Positions 1-9,931 of a stretch of DNA of 60,128 bases are shown here, one piece after another. The DNA is taken from assembly GCA_937928385.1 (NCBI GenBank), contig CALEZD010000006.1, positions 1 to 60,128 of the forward strand. Direction: 5' to 3'. This DNA comes from an uncultured Bacteroidota bacterium (GTDB lineage Bacteria; Bacteroidota; Bacteroidia; Chitinophagales; Chitinophagaceae). Made by a program: the position numbers and the translations under genes. The notes under the pieces were generated by a model. The model had not been told where the DNA came from. It did not search any database and was given only the letters and a program-made list of their open reading frames with translations. Positions within the stretch are counted from its first letter, which is position 1. Each line of letters begins with the position of its first letter.

Positions 1-6
1 TACTCC

Positions 7-1965
7 ATGATAAAAAGACTACTCTTAATACCACTATTACTATCCCTAACTAATATGTATGCGCAAGAATGGCAATGGGGAAAGAGAGGTGGAAGCATCA
101 GCTCAGATGGATTATCTGAGGATGATGAAATATATGATATGGGGGTAGACAGGAATGGCAATGTGTATATTCTAAGCCAAGTATATCCCCAACAAAATAT
201 AGACGGGCATCTGCACTATGGCTTAGGCTATAGGGATGTATCCCTCGCCAGCTTTGACTGCAATGGCAACTTTCGCTGGAGTAAGATACTAGGTACTCCA
301 AATGGAGGAGATTATGGTTTTAGTTTAAGGACAGACAATATTGATGGCGTGTATTTGAGCATGTCTGTATCTGCTAATAACGACACTTTTTTTATTGATT
401 CAGACTCCTTGATTGCTAATCCCAAGCAAAGCCTGTTCCTTATTAAATATGACACATCGGGCTCGCTTAAATGGGCACTAAGCCCGCAACCTGACACGTT
501 GTCTTTCTACTCTCTTTACTCTTTTTCTTATACCATTGACATGGATGTTGATGATAATGGGAATATATTTTGGCTGGCAAATATTCCACCAGGTGTATAC
601 GGTGGCATTAATGGGTTTGTCGCTACTGATACACTAAACTGTATTTTAAAATACAATAGGAATGGCTACTTCCTGGGAGGTATCGACATAGAAGCAGATT
701 CCTTACCTGCATTATCAACTTATATGGCTCGTGACTATATCAATAAACGGATATACCTTGCCGGTGGAGGGAATGGCAAACCTATTATAGCCGGTAATCA
801 ATATATAAAGCATGCGAAATTCCTGATATGCCTCGATGAACAGGGAAAATACTTATGGCACAAGGAAAACAATAAAACAGGTAATGGCATTTATGATCGT
901 CCCTTGATAGACGAATATGGCGATATATATTTAGCTGGCACCACTCGTCCTGACGCACCACACATAACACCGCCTCAAACTGCTGAAGTCTTTTGCGGGT
1001 ATGCGGGCAAAAGAGGTACTGGTAGCAGTACTCCTATAGTATACAAACTGAACAAACATGGCAATCTTCTATGGGCAATGGAAGCGTACGTAAATGCAGC
1101 AACTAGTGGTATTGGAATAGCTCGAAAAAACAGTGGTGAAGTTGTGATTGTAGGTCATTATCCTGGCGCCCTTTATTGGGCAAATCACGTAGATAGTCTC
1201 AAACTATCACCTAATGAAAATTACAATATATTCATAGCTCGATTAAATACACAGACAGGTGTTGTTCTTGGTGTCGATCAACTCACTTCACCATTTGGTA
1301 CTCGAGAATCTTCAACTAACGTAGTAAGTGACTCTAGAAATAATATATATATTGGAGGATATTTTCGTAATCAGGTCATAGTAGCCGGTGATACATTAAC
1401 TAAAGTAGGGGGCAACACAGATTGGTTAATTGCTAAATACGGGCATAACAATTGCATCTGTACCAATAATATACCTGAACCACGTTTTACTTATACCCTT
1501 ACGGGGCTGGATGTGACATTCAAGTACACGGGAAGCCATTACAATTCAATAGAATATTTTATGGGAGATGGGAGATGGATAAAAGGGTTTGCAGATCACA
1601 CATACACGTACAACTCGGCTGGTATATATACTGTGTTTGTTAAAGTTACTAATAATTGTGGTGACAATACATATAGTGATGTTATAAACTTTTGGCCAAC
1701 CGATATATCCATAAAACAAAATGACAGTATAGCTCATATATATCCCAACCCTGCTACCGATGTTATCAACATCAACTGGGGAAGGCTGTCAAACGACATG
1801 GCTACCATCAGCATCACAGATATCAGTGGCAAAAAAGTATATCAGTCAGAAATAAAAATGGATGTTAACGCTGCCATCAATATCAGCAATATCCGCCCCG
1901 GTTTCTACTTCCTGAACGTACAAACAGAATACGGTAGCAATACGCAGAAGCTGCTCATTCAATAA
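7..1965 (+). CDS. T9SS cargo protein with beta-propeller-like repeats and PKD domain
   Basis: A secreted protein probably exported by the type IX secretion system and attached to, or released from, the cell surface. Residues 1-20 form a signal peptide ending in MYA-Q. Residues of roughly 35-480 contain repeated phrases such as DRNGNVY, DNGNIFW, DEYGDIYLAG and SRNNIYIGG, typical of SBBP/beta-propeller blades. Residues of about 490-570 form a PKD-like domain with the phrases HTYTYNSAGIYTV and VTNNCGDNTYSD. The last 75 residues are a type A sorting domain starting at IYPNPATD and ending in KLLIQ. No enzymatic motif is visible, so adhesion or binding is only an inference. Only 6 bases precede the start codon, so its promoter lies outside the window. 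Confidence 0.85.
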   Translation: MIKRLLLIPLLLSLTNMYAQEWQWGKRGGSISSDGLSEDDEIYDMGVDRNGNVYILSQVYPQQNIDGHLHYGLGYRDVSLASFDCNGNFRWSKILGTPNGGDYGFSLRTDNIDGVYLSMSVSANNDTFFIDSDSLIANPKQSLFLIKYDTSGSLKWALSPQPDTLSFYSLYSFSYTIDMDVDDNGNIFWLANIPPGVYGGINGFVATDTLNCILKYNRNGYFLGGIDIEADSLPALSTYMARDYINKRIYLAGGGNGKPIIAGNQYIKHAKFLICLDEQGKYLWHKENNKTGNGIYDRPLIDEYGDIYLAGTTRPDAPHITPPQTAEVFCGYAGKRGTGSSTPIVYKLNKHGNLLWAMEAYVNAATSGIGIARKNSGEVVIVGHYPGALYWANHVDSLKLSPNENYNIFIARLNTQTGVVLGVDQLTSPFGTRESSTNVVSDSRNNIYIGGYFRNQVIVAGDTLTKVGGNTDWLIAKYGHNNCICTNNIPEPRFTYTLTGLDVTFKYTGSHYNSIEYFMGDGRWIKGFADHTYTYNSAGIYTVFVKVTNNCGDNTYSDVINFWPTDISIKQNDSIAHIYPNPATDVININWGRLSNDMATISITDISGKKVYQSEIKMDVNAAINISNIRPGFYFLNVQTEYGSNTQKLLIQ

Positions 1966-1985
1966 TAATTTGCTTTATAATTCCT

Positions 1986-2015
1986 GCAAAGCGCCCTGAA
2001 ACCGGGGCGCTTTGC
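1986..2015 (+). terminator. Hairpin terminator after the first T9SS gene
   Basis: An 11-bp perfect stem (GCAAAGCGCCC and GGGCGCTTTGC) encloses an 8-base loop, 20 bases after the stop codon. The T-run that follows is weak (TATTATAT). Its position between two same-strand genes suggests it ends the upstream transcript. Confidence 0.65.
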
Positions 2016-2080
2016 TATTATATCCCTCATAAGGCGTTATTTCTACTCTCCGTTGTTATTCGTATTTTCATGGCTTATAC

Positions 2081-5000
2081 ATGGTCATAATGATGAGAAA
2101 ACTACTGTTTTTGCTTTGCCCGCTTATCTGGTCGCTGAACGCATCTGCACAAAATGATTACCGTTCAGAAAGTAATCCGCTTTATTGGAAAAACCGCAAA
2201 CCTGATGCCGCTTACTGGCAGCAGGATGTTCATTATTCCATCAAGGCAAAAATAGACGAAGAGAAACATACAATTAATGCCACGGAGCGGCTCGACTATT
2301 GGAACAACTCACCCGATACGCTGCACTATGTATATTTCCACCTGTGGCAAAATGCCTTTATAAAAGGCTCTTACCTTCGAGAACTGGAACGGACTAATAA
2401 AGTAAAAGCCCGCATGGGCAATTACGAAGCACAGGGCCTCGGCTGTGTAGTAGAAGAGATAACCGTCAACGGGCAGAACGTGGAAATGGAACTAGACAAT
2501 ACCATCCTGAAAATATACCTGCCTAAACCTTTGCTGCCTGGTGGCAAAACTTCTTTCGATATGCGTTTTACCACCTATTGGGACATGGGCAGCACCCGCC
2601 GCCGTATGAAGATGTACGATGCATGGGGTTTTATGCACTACAACGGTGTACAGTGGTTCCCTAAGATATGCGTGTACGACCGAAAGTTTGGCTGGGATAC
2701 CCACCAGCACCTCAACAAAGAGTTTTATGCCGACTTCGGCAGTTACGATGTATCGCTCGATTTCCCCTCCAATTATGTAGTAGAGGCGACCGGTGCGCTG
2801 CAAAATCGCGACGAAGTGCTGCCAAAAGACCTACGCGAAAAACTGGACCTGAAAAACTTCAAAGACAAAAAATGGAATGAAGCCCCGTCTATCATCACGC
2901 CCTATAAAAAGGGCGAACGCAAAGTTTGGAGATTCAGTGCGCTCAATGTGCATGACTTCGCATTTACTGCCGACCCTTCTTACCGTATTGCTACCGAATA
3001 CTGGAATGGTATTGAATGTGTAGGCCTGGTACAGGAGCCACACGCAGCAGGCTGGCAGAACTCAGCGCAGTATGTAAAGAAAATCATCAAAATGTTTTCA
3101 GAGGATTTCGGCATGTACGAGTACCCCAAGATGATAGCCGCTGACGCTGCCGATGGTATGGAATACCCCATGCTGACACTGGATGGCGGCAGCAACCCCG
3201 GCTACAAAGGGCTGCTGATACACGAGATAGGGCACAACTGGTTTTACGGCATGGTGGGCAATAACGAAACCTACCGTGCATCGCTGGACGAAGGCTTTAC
3301 ACAATTCCTTACCGCATGGGGGCTGACAAAGCTGGAAGGTGACACCATATCACGCCGGCCCAAAAAACTGTTTGGCAAACTGGCATATTACCCCGGCACC
3401 TATAGGGACTTGCGCGCGTACTACCGCTATGTGCACGACGCACTCAATGGCAATGAAGTGCCACTGAACACGCACTCCAACGACTTTGGCAATGCGTTGC
3501 ACCACGAGAACGGCTACGGCCTGGTATACTACAAAACAGCATCTATGCTCTACAACCTGCAATATGTATTGGGCGACACGCTGTTTTCTAACGCTATGAA
3601 ACACTACTTCCACCAGTGGCGCTTCGCTCATCCTTATTTTGAAGATTTCCGCGCGTCCATTATTCACTACACCAAGGTGGACCTCAACTGGTTTTTTGAC
3701 CAATGGCTGGAAACAACCAAGAGGCTGGACTATGGCGTAACCCGTATAAAAAAGATTAAGGGTAATGATAGTTTCATCGTGTCCTTCAGGCGGCACGGAG
3801 AAATGCAGATGCCCATTGACTTCACTGTCACCGCACGCGATGGAGAAAAGCACAATTACCATATACCCAATACATGGTTTGAAAAAGATACGGATGCTAA
3901 AATATTGCCTAAATGGTATGGCTGGGGTAGCTGGAATAACACTTACGAAGCGCATGTGCAAATACCATCGGGCATCAAACATGTAGAAATAGATACTACC
4001 CGCCGCCTGGCTGATATCTATGCTATGGACAATTACAAAACACGACATTTTCACTTGTCGCCCAAAGCTGTAGTAGTGAAGCCAGACATGGGTGTAAACC
4101 CACCACCGGACCGCCACCACAACCAGGCTTTCATACGCCCCGACCTGTGGTGGAACCCTGTAGATGGCATTAAGGCGGGTATACACATCAACAGGAACTA
4201 CATGCAAACCATGCACAAAACACACCTCACAGTTTGGTGGAATACGCACGTGGGACAGTACACACAATACCAGAGCTTTGCCAACGAAGGCTGGTACGAC
4301 AGGTATGTTGCTGTCAACTACAACTTCAGTTATGAGTCACCCGTTACACGCTTCACGCCCAAATTGCAACTGCAGGTTAACAGCAGGCTGCTGGATGGGC
4401 TCTGGTACCACAAGGGTGGTTTCAATTGGGATGTCAATAGCAGAACAGCATTGCAATTTCATATACAAACTATGTGGCGCCAACTGGCGCTCGACAGGGA
4501 TTACCTGCTGTACAACAACGAATGGAGCAGTGTACGCGCACGTCCCAATTCTTCACTGAATATCTCATGGCTGCACAGTATGAAATATTTCGGCGGAAGC
4601 GGTGATATTAAATTCACTACCCGCGCTCCCTTTCTTACCGGCAACAGTGCAAACGATTTCAACTATGGCTTCGCACAATTAGAAATCACCAACCGCAGGA
4701 ACATTCATAAACTGGAACTGCGTACACGTTTATTCGGCAGGTATGGAGTGGGTTCTGTAGTGCCTTACGAAAGTGCGCTGTGGCTATCCGGCGGCAACCC
4801 TGAAGAGATGATGGAGAACAAATACACCCGCAGTATAGGCTTTGTGCCCGATGCATGGCGTGGCTTCTCCCAAACTGAAACCAATCACTTCCACGCGGGT
4901 GGCGGGCTCAACCTGCGCGGTTATGCGGGCTACCTCATTGCAGAGCAGCGCAATGGCGAAATACTGATAGGTTACAAAGGCCGTAGTGGTGTAGCTGCCA

Positions 5001-5344
5001 ACGCAGAGCTGGACGTAGATAAGTACATACCACTCAAACCTAAGTTCACGCGCAATTGGCTGCATGTTGACCTGTATGCTTTTGCTGATGCAGGCATGAT
5101 AGAACTGAGCCGGGCTGCTAACCTTACTAATTACTGGGATGCAGTGCCCACCACTATGTGGAGCGATATACGTGTAGACGCAGGTATAGGTGCGGCTTTC
5201 ACAATTAAAAAATGGTGGAAGTTTTCAAAGACTAAACCATTGACACTGCGTGTAGATGTACCCGCCTTCCTCAACCGTCCGCCAAACGCCAACCCCGATT
5301 ATTTCGGGTTGAGGTATGTAATAGGTGTCAACAGGGCATTCTAA
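2081..5344 (+). CDS. M1 family zinc aminopeptidase with outer-membrane-barrel-like C-terminal half
   Basis: A predicted gluzincin aminopeptidase. Residues 1-24 are a signal peptide (cleavage after NASA). The substrate-end motif GMEYP is at 359-363. The zinc motif HEIGH is at 381-385, with the third ligand E404 placed exactly HEXXH-X18-E. The catalytic M1 portion ends near residue 640. The remaining 430 or so residues are rich in alternating aromatic and polar strands (for example RPDLWWNPVDGIKAGIHINR) and the protein ends in phenylalanine, as outer-membrane barrels do. At 1087 residues it is longer than ordinary M1 enzymes. Translation could instead start at the ATGs at 2090 or 2093. Its stop overlaps the stop of the convergent gene. 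Confidence 0.88.
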   Translation: MVIMMRKLLFLLCPLIWSLNASAQNDYRSESNPLYWKNRKPDAAYWQQDVHYSIKAKIDEEKHTINATERLDYWNNSPDTLHYVYFHLWQNAFIKGSYLRELERTNKVKARMGNYEAQGLGCVVEEITVNGQNVEMELDNTILKIYLPKPLLPGGKTSFDMRFTTYWDMGSTRRRMKMYDAWGFMHYNGVQWFPKICVYDRKFGWDTHQHLNKEFYADFGSYDVSLDFPSNYVVEATGALQNRDEVLPKDLREKLDLKNFKDKKWNEAPSIITPYKKGERKVWRFSALNVHDFAFTADPSYRIATEYWNGIECVGLVQEPHAAGWQNSAQYVKKIIKMFSEDFGMYEYPKMIAADAADGMEYPMLTLDGGSNPGYKGLLIHEIGHNWFYGMVGNNETYRASLDEGFTQFLTAWGLTKLEGDTISRRPKKLFGKLAYYPGTYRDLRAYYRYVHDALNGNEVPLNTHSNDFGNALHHENGYGLVYYKTASMLYNLQYVLGDTLFSNAMKHYFHQWRFAHPYFEDFRASIIHYTKVDLNWFFDQWLETTKRLDYGVTRIKKIKGNDSFIVSFRRHGEMQMPIDFTVTARDGEKHNYHIPNTWFEKDTDAKILPKWYGWGSWNNTYEAHVQIPSGIKHVEIDTTRRLADIYAMDNYKTRHFHLSPKAVVVKPDMGVNPPPDRHHNQAFIRPDLWWNPVDGIKAGIHINRNYMQTMHKTHLTVWWNTHVGQYTQYQSFANEGWYDRYVAVNYNFSYESPVTRFTPKLQLQVNSRLLDGLWYHKGGFNWDVNSRTALQFHIQTMWRQLALDRDYLLYNNEWSSVRARPNSSLNISWLHSMKYFGGSGDIKFTTRAPFLTGNSANDFNYGFAQLEITNRRNIHKLELRTRLFGRYGVGSVVPYESALWLSGGNPEEMMENKYTRSIGFVPDAWRGFSQTETNHFHAGGGLNLRGYAGYLIAEQRNGEILIGYKGRSGVAANAELDVDKYIPLKPKFTRNWLHVDLYAFADAGMIELSRAANLTNYWDAVPTTMWSDIRVDAGIGAAFTIKKWWKFSKTKPLTLRVDVPAFLNRPPNANPDYFGLRYVIGVNRAF

Positions 5345-6816
5345 TCAATAGTTATCATTTCACATTCATCTGCCGCTATATACATAGCGGCAGATATTTT
5401 TTGTGCCTGCATAAGCGCCTCTGCATCTTCGCGCTTGTCTACAGCCAACACGGGCAACAGACTATGTACATCATACGCAGGATATGTTTCCAGCACCCAG
5501 TCGCCCGTTACTTCGGCATGTACATCGCTGGGGAAGGCGATACTACGATGCGCTACTATGGGCACCTTTTTATCCTGCGCCGATAGTATGCAGGATGAAA
5601 CCCGGTCATAAATTCCCTGCTTCTTTTTATTTTCTTCACTCGTCATATCGTTAATGACAGATGAAAACACATTGCCCGCCTGTGCCAGCAAAAGCATGGA
5701 GAGCAGTACTATTGCAGGCACTTTCAGTTTGGGGTATTGCTTCAACCACAGTATGAAGTTAATGGACAGCAAAGCAAGTAATGGCGTGGCGAATGCATTC
5801 AGTCTGTGCGCCCCAAGCGGCAGCTTACCCAATGCAAATAAAACCACCATAGCCGCAACAACTACCGTAGCGAATGCCACTATTATATCCAGTGGTTCAC
5901 TGCTCTTCACATTCTTCCTGAACTCATAGAAACCCAATACCCAGCCGGCTATACCCAATATGCCAAAGATGATTTCAAACAAAGCCCCGGCACCCTGGTG
6001 CGCAAACAGCTTAAAAATATTTCCGAAGAACAGACTGAAACTAAACCCGTCCTTCATGATAAAATCCTTCCAGTATTCCTGCATGCCTGTATCATGCATT
6101 ACATACATCACATCATAAATGTAAAACAATGCTATACCAGCTGCGCTCAATACTATCAGTGCCGGTATGTGGGGATTGTATTTGTCTTGCACAGTGTCTT
6201 GTTGCTTCATTGTCCTTCTCATAATGATGATGTACAACATAGCCACTGCGGTTATAGGATAAGTATAGCTGAAGAAAGTAACTACTGCCATACTCACATA
6301 CAACATCACCCAATGCGGTATCGACAATCTTTCCCTGTTCAGTATTTGATGAATGCTCATCAATTGCCATATTGCAACCAACCCAAGGAACATCTCCATG
6401 GTATATTGCTTCACCTGCACGAAGTAGTCCAGGGAAGTTTTGAAGGAAATATAAATCAATACAAAGGTGAATACAGCCGGTGCATAACCTTTAAATAACT
6501 TCCTGCCGAGTGACAGGCACAGTATTACCCCCGCTGTATGCACAATAAATGATGGGAGCCTTAACGAGCTGTAACTGTAATGAAATGTACCGGAGATAAC
6601 CTTGAAGGCCTGTAGGTACAACCGGGGAAACTGCTGCATATATTCCAGCTTGCCCCATAGAGCTTCAGGTGTCCTGAATTTCAGGTTCTGTATAATGAAC
6701 CACTCGTCCAGCCAGAATGGTTGGATAGCCGTCACAGCCGCAATTAATCCAGTACACAGAAAGAATGCTATGGTTACATAGCCGGTTATCCGGGCAGCTT
6801 TTTCCAAATAGCGCAT
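5341..6816 (-). CDS. Membrane glycosyltransferase, GT-C/ArnT-like
   Basis: A polytopic inner-membrane protein of 491 residues resembling the GT39/ArnT-like family, which moves sugars from polyprenyl-phosphate donors to lipid or protein acceptors on the periplasmic side. Residues 10-30 form the first membrane segment, and the GT-C catalytic acidic pair lies just after it in PFWLDEWF (D37, E38). About ten further hydrophobic segments follow, then a soluble tail of about 90 residues. The substrate cannot be told from sequence. The gene converges on the M1 peptidase with their stop codons overlapping by three bases. A near-consensus -7 box (TAACATTGC) lies just upstream of the start. Confidence 0.75.
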   Translation of the reverse strand: MRYLEKAARITGYVTIAFFLCTGLIAAVTAIQPFWLDEWFIIQNLKFRTPEALWGKLEYMQQFPRLYLQAFKVISGTFHYSYSSLRLPSFIVHTAGVILCLSLGRKLFKGYAPAVFTFVLIYISFKTSLDYFVQVKQYTMEMFLGLVAIWQLMSIHQILNRERLSIPHWVMLYVSMAVVTFFSYTYPITAVAMLYIIIMRRTMKQQDTVQDKYNPHIPALIVLSAAGIALFYIYDVMYVMHDTGMQEYWKDFIMKDGFSFSLFFGNIFKLFAHQGAGALFEIIFGILGIAGWVLGFYEFRKNVKSSEPLDIIVAFATVVVAAMVVLFALGKLPLGAHRLNAFATPLLALLSINFILWLKQYPKLKVPAIVLLSMLLLAQAGNVFSSVINDMTSEENKKKQGIYDRVSSCILSAQDKKVPIVAHRSIAFPSDVHAEVTGDWVLETYPAYDVHSLLPVLAVDKREDAEALMQAQKISAAMYIAADECEMITID

Positions 6817-6873
6817 CTGGGCAATGTTAAGGTCAATAAATATACCTCAACAAACCTGAACTGCAATAGGAAT

Positions 6874-7071
6874 TCAGTATTTTACTATTTGCTGTACGTG
6901 GCTGGTAGTTGCTGTTTTGAACACCAGGTTGTATATACCGGAAAACATTTCTTTGATATCTAATGTAAGTTTGTCGTTGGGCTGCATATAAGTTTCACAC
7001 CACACCCGCCCGTTCATATCCACTACCATCAGGAGGCATTCTTCCTGCTCTTTATTTTTAATGCTTATCAT
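6874..7071 (-). CDS. Orphan T9SS sorting-domain-like small ORF (possible gene remnant)
   Basis: A 65-residue reading frame that matches the second half of a type A T9SS sorting domain: VVDMNGRVW, then DIKEMFSGIYNLVF, then a terminal VQQIVKY. The usual opening YPNP strand, a signal peptide and any cargo domain are absent, and the frame upstream is closed by a stop four codons before the start. A TATATTTG box 11 bases upstream of the ATG suggests transcription could begin here. It is either the remnant of a decayed cargo gene or a stand-alone mini-CTD. Protein-level homology is clear, but expression is uncertain. Confidence 0.5.
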   Translation of the reverse strand: MISIKNKEQEECLLMVVDMNGRVWCETYMQPNDKLTLDIKEMFSGIYNLVFKTATTSHVQQIVKY

Positions 7072-7081
7072 TTTACGCTGT

Positions 7082-7089
7082 CAAATATA
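7082..7089 (-). promoter_or_regulatory. Bacteroidota-type -7 box for the orphan CTD ORF
   Basis: Read on the minus strand the site is TATATTTG, a match to TAnnTTTG, 11 bases before the ATG at 7071. No convincing -33 TTTG lies at the right distance. Confidence 0.4.
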
Positions 7090-7204
7090 TTTTGCTTTCA
7101 ATAATTACAATATCATTTCATTGCCATATCCGGCATGTTGTAATGAGTATCCTTCTAGTTGAGAAATTACCTTCGCGACAAAATCGGCCCCTGCAATTCC
7201 TGGA

Positions 7205-7241
7205 TGAAAAAAGGCGCTCAGTTTATTTTCTTGAGCACCTT
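7205..7241 (-). terminator. Intrinsic terminator after the purF-like gene
   Basis: On the minus strand a 10-bp stem (AAGGTGCTCA with TGAGCGCCTT, one G-T wobble) and an 11-base loop are followed by TTTTTT. It lies 55 bases after the amidophosphoribosyltransferase stop. The rest of the 7,072-7,295 gap holds no other feature except the small promoter box. Confidence 0.8.
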
Positions 7242-7295
7242 ATATCATAAAGTTACGGATTATCATTAAAAATGGCTAAAAAAATATTAAACACA

Positions 7296-9143
7296 TCAAT
7301 ATCCTCTCCCTGCTTTCCTGTCCATATAGTTCATAAATGCCTTGTTAGCCACCTTGTTACCTCCCCTGGTAGGGTAGTTGCCGGTAAAGTACCAATCGCC
7401 GACATTATTCGGGCAGGCATCTTTCAGCCCTCCTATAGATTGATAGATGATATCCACCTCAGCCTTCACATCTTCGGGCATCAGCATGTCTGCTATCTTC
7501 TTGCTTATTTCTTCGGGCGTAAATGGTTCATACACAGCCTGTACGTAGTTTTTGTCGTCCAGTTTGCCAATGGCATCTGCTGTCTTGCATTGCTCATAAA
7601 CCTCAGTCAGCAGCCCCTCCATCTTTCTGTCCTTCAGCAATTCTACTGTAGCGCGGAAGGCTATAAAATCACCCATCCTGCTCATGTCTATACCATAACA
7701 GTCGGGGTAGCGTATCTGTGGCGCTGAGGATACGATAATAATGCGTTTAGGTTCCAGCCTGTCCAGCATCTTAATGATGCTTTCTTTCAAGGTAGTACCC
7801 CGTACAATAGAATCGTCTATCACCACCAGGGTATCCACTCCCGGCTCTACTGTTCCGTAGGTGATGTCATATACGTGCTGCACCATCTCGTCGCGTGCAG
7901 AATCTTCCGTGATGAAGGTCCGCATCTTCACGTCTTTGATGGCTATCTTCTCAATCCGCACCCTACGGCCTATAAGCTCCAGCATTTCATCATCGTTCAT
8001 TTCCTTGCCACGGGTACGTATTTTATTCAGCTTTATCTCGTTCAGGTAGTCTTCCAGTCCTTTTATCAGGCCATAAAAGGCTATCTCAGCAGTATTGGGA
8101 ATAAATGAAACAATGGTATGTTTCAGGTTGTTGTCAATCGCCTTCAGTACCGTCTGCGCCAGGTTGCGGCCCAGTTGCATCCGCTCACGGTATATATCTT
8201 TGTCGCTACCGCGGCTGAAGTAGATACGCTCAAAGCTACAAGCCGTCTTTTCTTGTTCGGGCAGTATCCTTACTTCGTTAAATGTACCATCGGCACGGGT
8301 GATGACAGCGCAGCCGGGTGTCAGTTCTTTCACCTCTTCTATCGGCACGTGGAAGGCGGTCATAATTGCAGGGCGTTCCGATGCAACTACCACTATTTCA
8401 TCATCTTTATAATAATACGCCGGGCGTATGCCATTGGCATCGCGCAGTACAAAACTGTCCCCGTTGCCTACCAGCCCGCCGCATACAAAACCACCATCAA
8501 AATGTGCAGCGGCTTTTTTCAGCGCGCCTTCCAGGTCCAGTTGCTCGGGGTTGGCCTCATCAGCCAGTTTTATATAATGCTGTACCGTATCTATCATAGC
8601 CCCCAGGTCGCTTTCGCGTATAGTCTGGCTGGGGTGCTCATCCAGCATTTTAAACAGTTCGTCTGTATTTACCAGGTTGAAGTTGCCCGCCATCACTAAG
8701 TTGCGGGTAGGGTTGATGTCCGGTTTGATAAACGGGTGGCAGAATTCTACGTTGTTCCTGCCCTGTGTTCCGTAACGCAGGTGCCCCATCATCACTTCGC
8801 CCATAAAACGCATATAGCCTTTCAGCAGACCCGGGTAGTTACGTATTTCGGGGAACATCTTTTCCAGCTCGGCGGTTTCCTGCTGCACTTCCTCAAACAC
8901 CCTTTTTATGGCATTGGGGCCATTCAGGCGCAGTCGGTGCATAAACTGGTGGCCGGCTTCTATATTCAGCTTTACCGTGGCTATACCCGCACCGTCTTGA
9001 CCGCGGTTGTGCTGCTTTTCCATCAGCAGGTACAATTTGTTCAGGCCGTAGAAAGCCGTTCCGTATTTGCGGTGGTAAAATGCCAGTGGTTTCAGCAGGC
9101 GGATGTAGGCCAACCCGCATTCGTGACGTATCGCATCAGACAT
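7296..9143 (-). CDS. purF: Amidophosphoribosyltransferase (long Bacteroidota type)
   Basis: Predicted to catalyse the first step of purine synthesis, making 5-phosphoribosylamine from PRPP and glutamine. The N-terminal class II glutaminase domain has its catalytic cysteine at position 9 (HECG), so removal of eight residues or use of an internal cysteine is implied. The QHNRGQDGAG motif follows near residue 45. The C-terminal phosphoribosyltransferase domain shows the PRPP loop VVIDDSIVRGTT near residues 435-450. At 615 residues it is longer than classical PurF (about 470-510), matching a long variant common in Bacteroidota. A second, classical purF may exist elsewhere, so its exact role is not certain. 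Its start overlaps the end of the LysE gene by 8 bases, and it has its own promoter box inside that gene. Confidence 0.85.
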   Translation of the reverse strand: MSDAIRHECGLAYIRLLKPLAFYHRKYGTAFYGLNKLYLLMEKQHNRGQDGAGIATVKLNIEAGHQFMHRLRLNGPNAIKRVFEEVQQETAELEKMFPEIRNYPGLLKGYMRFMGEVMMGHLRYGTQGRNNVEFCHPFIKPDINPTRNLVMAGNFNLVNTDELFKMLDEHPSQTIRESDLGAMIDTVQHYIKLADEANPEQLDLEGALKKAAAHFDGGFVCGGLVGNGDSFVLRDANGIRPAYYYKDDEIVVVASERPAIMTAFHVPIEEVKELTPGCAVITRADGTFNEVRILPEQEKTACSFERIYFSRGSDKDIYRERMQLGRNLAQTVLKAIDNNLKHTIVSFIPNTAEIAFYGLIKGLEDYLNEIKLNKIRTRGKEMNDDEMLELIGRRVRIEKIAIKDVKMRTFITEDSARDEMVQHVYDITYGTVEPGVDTLVVIDDSIVRGTTLKESIIKMLDRLEPKRIIIVSSAPQIRYPDCYGIDMSRMGDFIAFRATVELLKDRKMEGLLTEVYEQCKTADAIGKLDDKNYVQAVYEPFTPEEISKKIADMLMPEDVKAEVDIIYQSIGGLKDACPNNVGDWYFTGNYPTRGGNKVANKAFMNYMDRKAGRGY

Positions 9144-9861
9144 GAGGGTGCAAAGATACTAAGCTTTCAGAAGTTTCAGCGGGTATGTTAAATTGTTTTT
9201 GATAATGTGTCGATTGTATTTTACCCTCTTCTATATGCAGGTTGAACCAGGTACTGACAAACAGCGCTATACCGAAGAATAAAATAATCGCCGAAGATGT
9301 TTTTTGCAGGTACATAATACGCCTCAGCGTCAGCTTGCGCCTGATGGCATCCGCCAGGAATACCTTACATATATCTATTCCCAATACTATGCTGAGGCAA
9401 ACGGTAAACATTATTACCCGGTACCAGCCACTGGTATTGGCCGTGGCCGATACGGTGCCCAGCCAGATGATGATGACTGCCGGATTAATGGTGTTAATCA
9501 AAAACCCGCTGGTCCATATCTTAAAATAGTCTGTATTGCTGATATTGATTTTCGTGGTGCCGGGACGCACAGGTCGGTATTTGCTGATGACACCGATCAA
9601 TCCCACAACTATCAGTATACCCGCACCACCGTAAGCAATCTGGCGCGAGTAATCGTGCAATACCTCCAGCCACGATGCCGCCAGGTTGGCCACTACTACA
9701 TACAGTATATCGCTGATGGATACGCCCAGTATAAAGGCTATACCGGCCTTGTAGCTATGGTTGAGGCTGTACTTGAGAATGGCAAACAAGGTTGGCCCCA
9801 CCGATATGGCAAGGAACAAGCCCAGGAAAATCCCTTTTAATGATGCATCCCACAATTGCAT
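9136..9861 (-). CDS. LysE family amino acid exporter
   Basis: An inner-membrane protein of 241 residues with six hydrophobic segments. The N-terminal GIFLGLFLAISVGPTLFAIL stretch and the following YSLNHSYKAGIAFILGVSISD are the characteristic LysE/RhtB signature. The family exports amino acids or related small molecules, but the substrate is not predictable. A soluble tail of about 40 residues follows the last membrane segment, unusual but seen in Bacteroidota members. The 3' end overlaps the start of the purF-like gene by 8 bases. Confidence 0.82.
   Translation of the reverse strand: MQLWDASLKGIFLGLFLAISVGPTLFAILKYSLNHSYKAGIAFILGVSISDILYVVVANLAASWLEVLHDYSRQIAYGGAGILIVVGLIGVISKYRPVRPGTTKINISNTDYFKIWTSGFLINTINPAVIIIWLGTVSATANTSGWYRVIMFTVCLSIVLGIDICKVFLADAIRRKLTLRRIMYLQKTSSAIILFFGIALFVSTWFNLHIEEGKIQSTHYQKQFNIPAETSESLVSLHPHV
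9150..9158 (-). promoter_or_regulatory. -7 box for the purF-like gene
   Basis: The minus strand reads TATCTTTGC, a full match to TAnnTTTGC, ending only 6 bases before the ATG at 9143. It lies inside the 3' end of the LysE gene, so the purF-like gene can be transcribed on its own with an extremely short leader. Confidence 0.6.
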
Positions 9862-9931
9862 AAGACAATATAAAAAGAATAGGGTTATGGTAGTACAACT
9901 ATCAGCACTTGCCTATTGTTCGCAGTAATAA

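Noticed and set aside
3350..4267. A 305-codon minus-strand open frame
   Set aside because: It lies opposite the catalytic M1 peptidase gene and shows no motif or signal; an antisense shadow.
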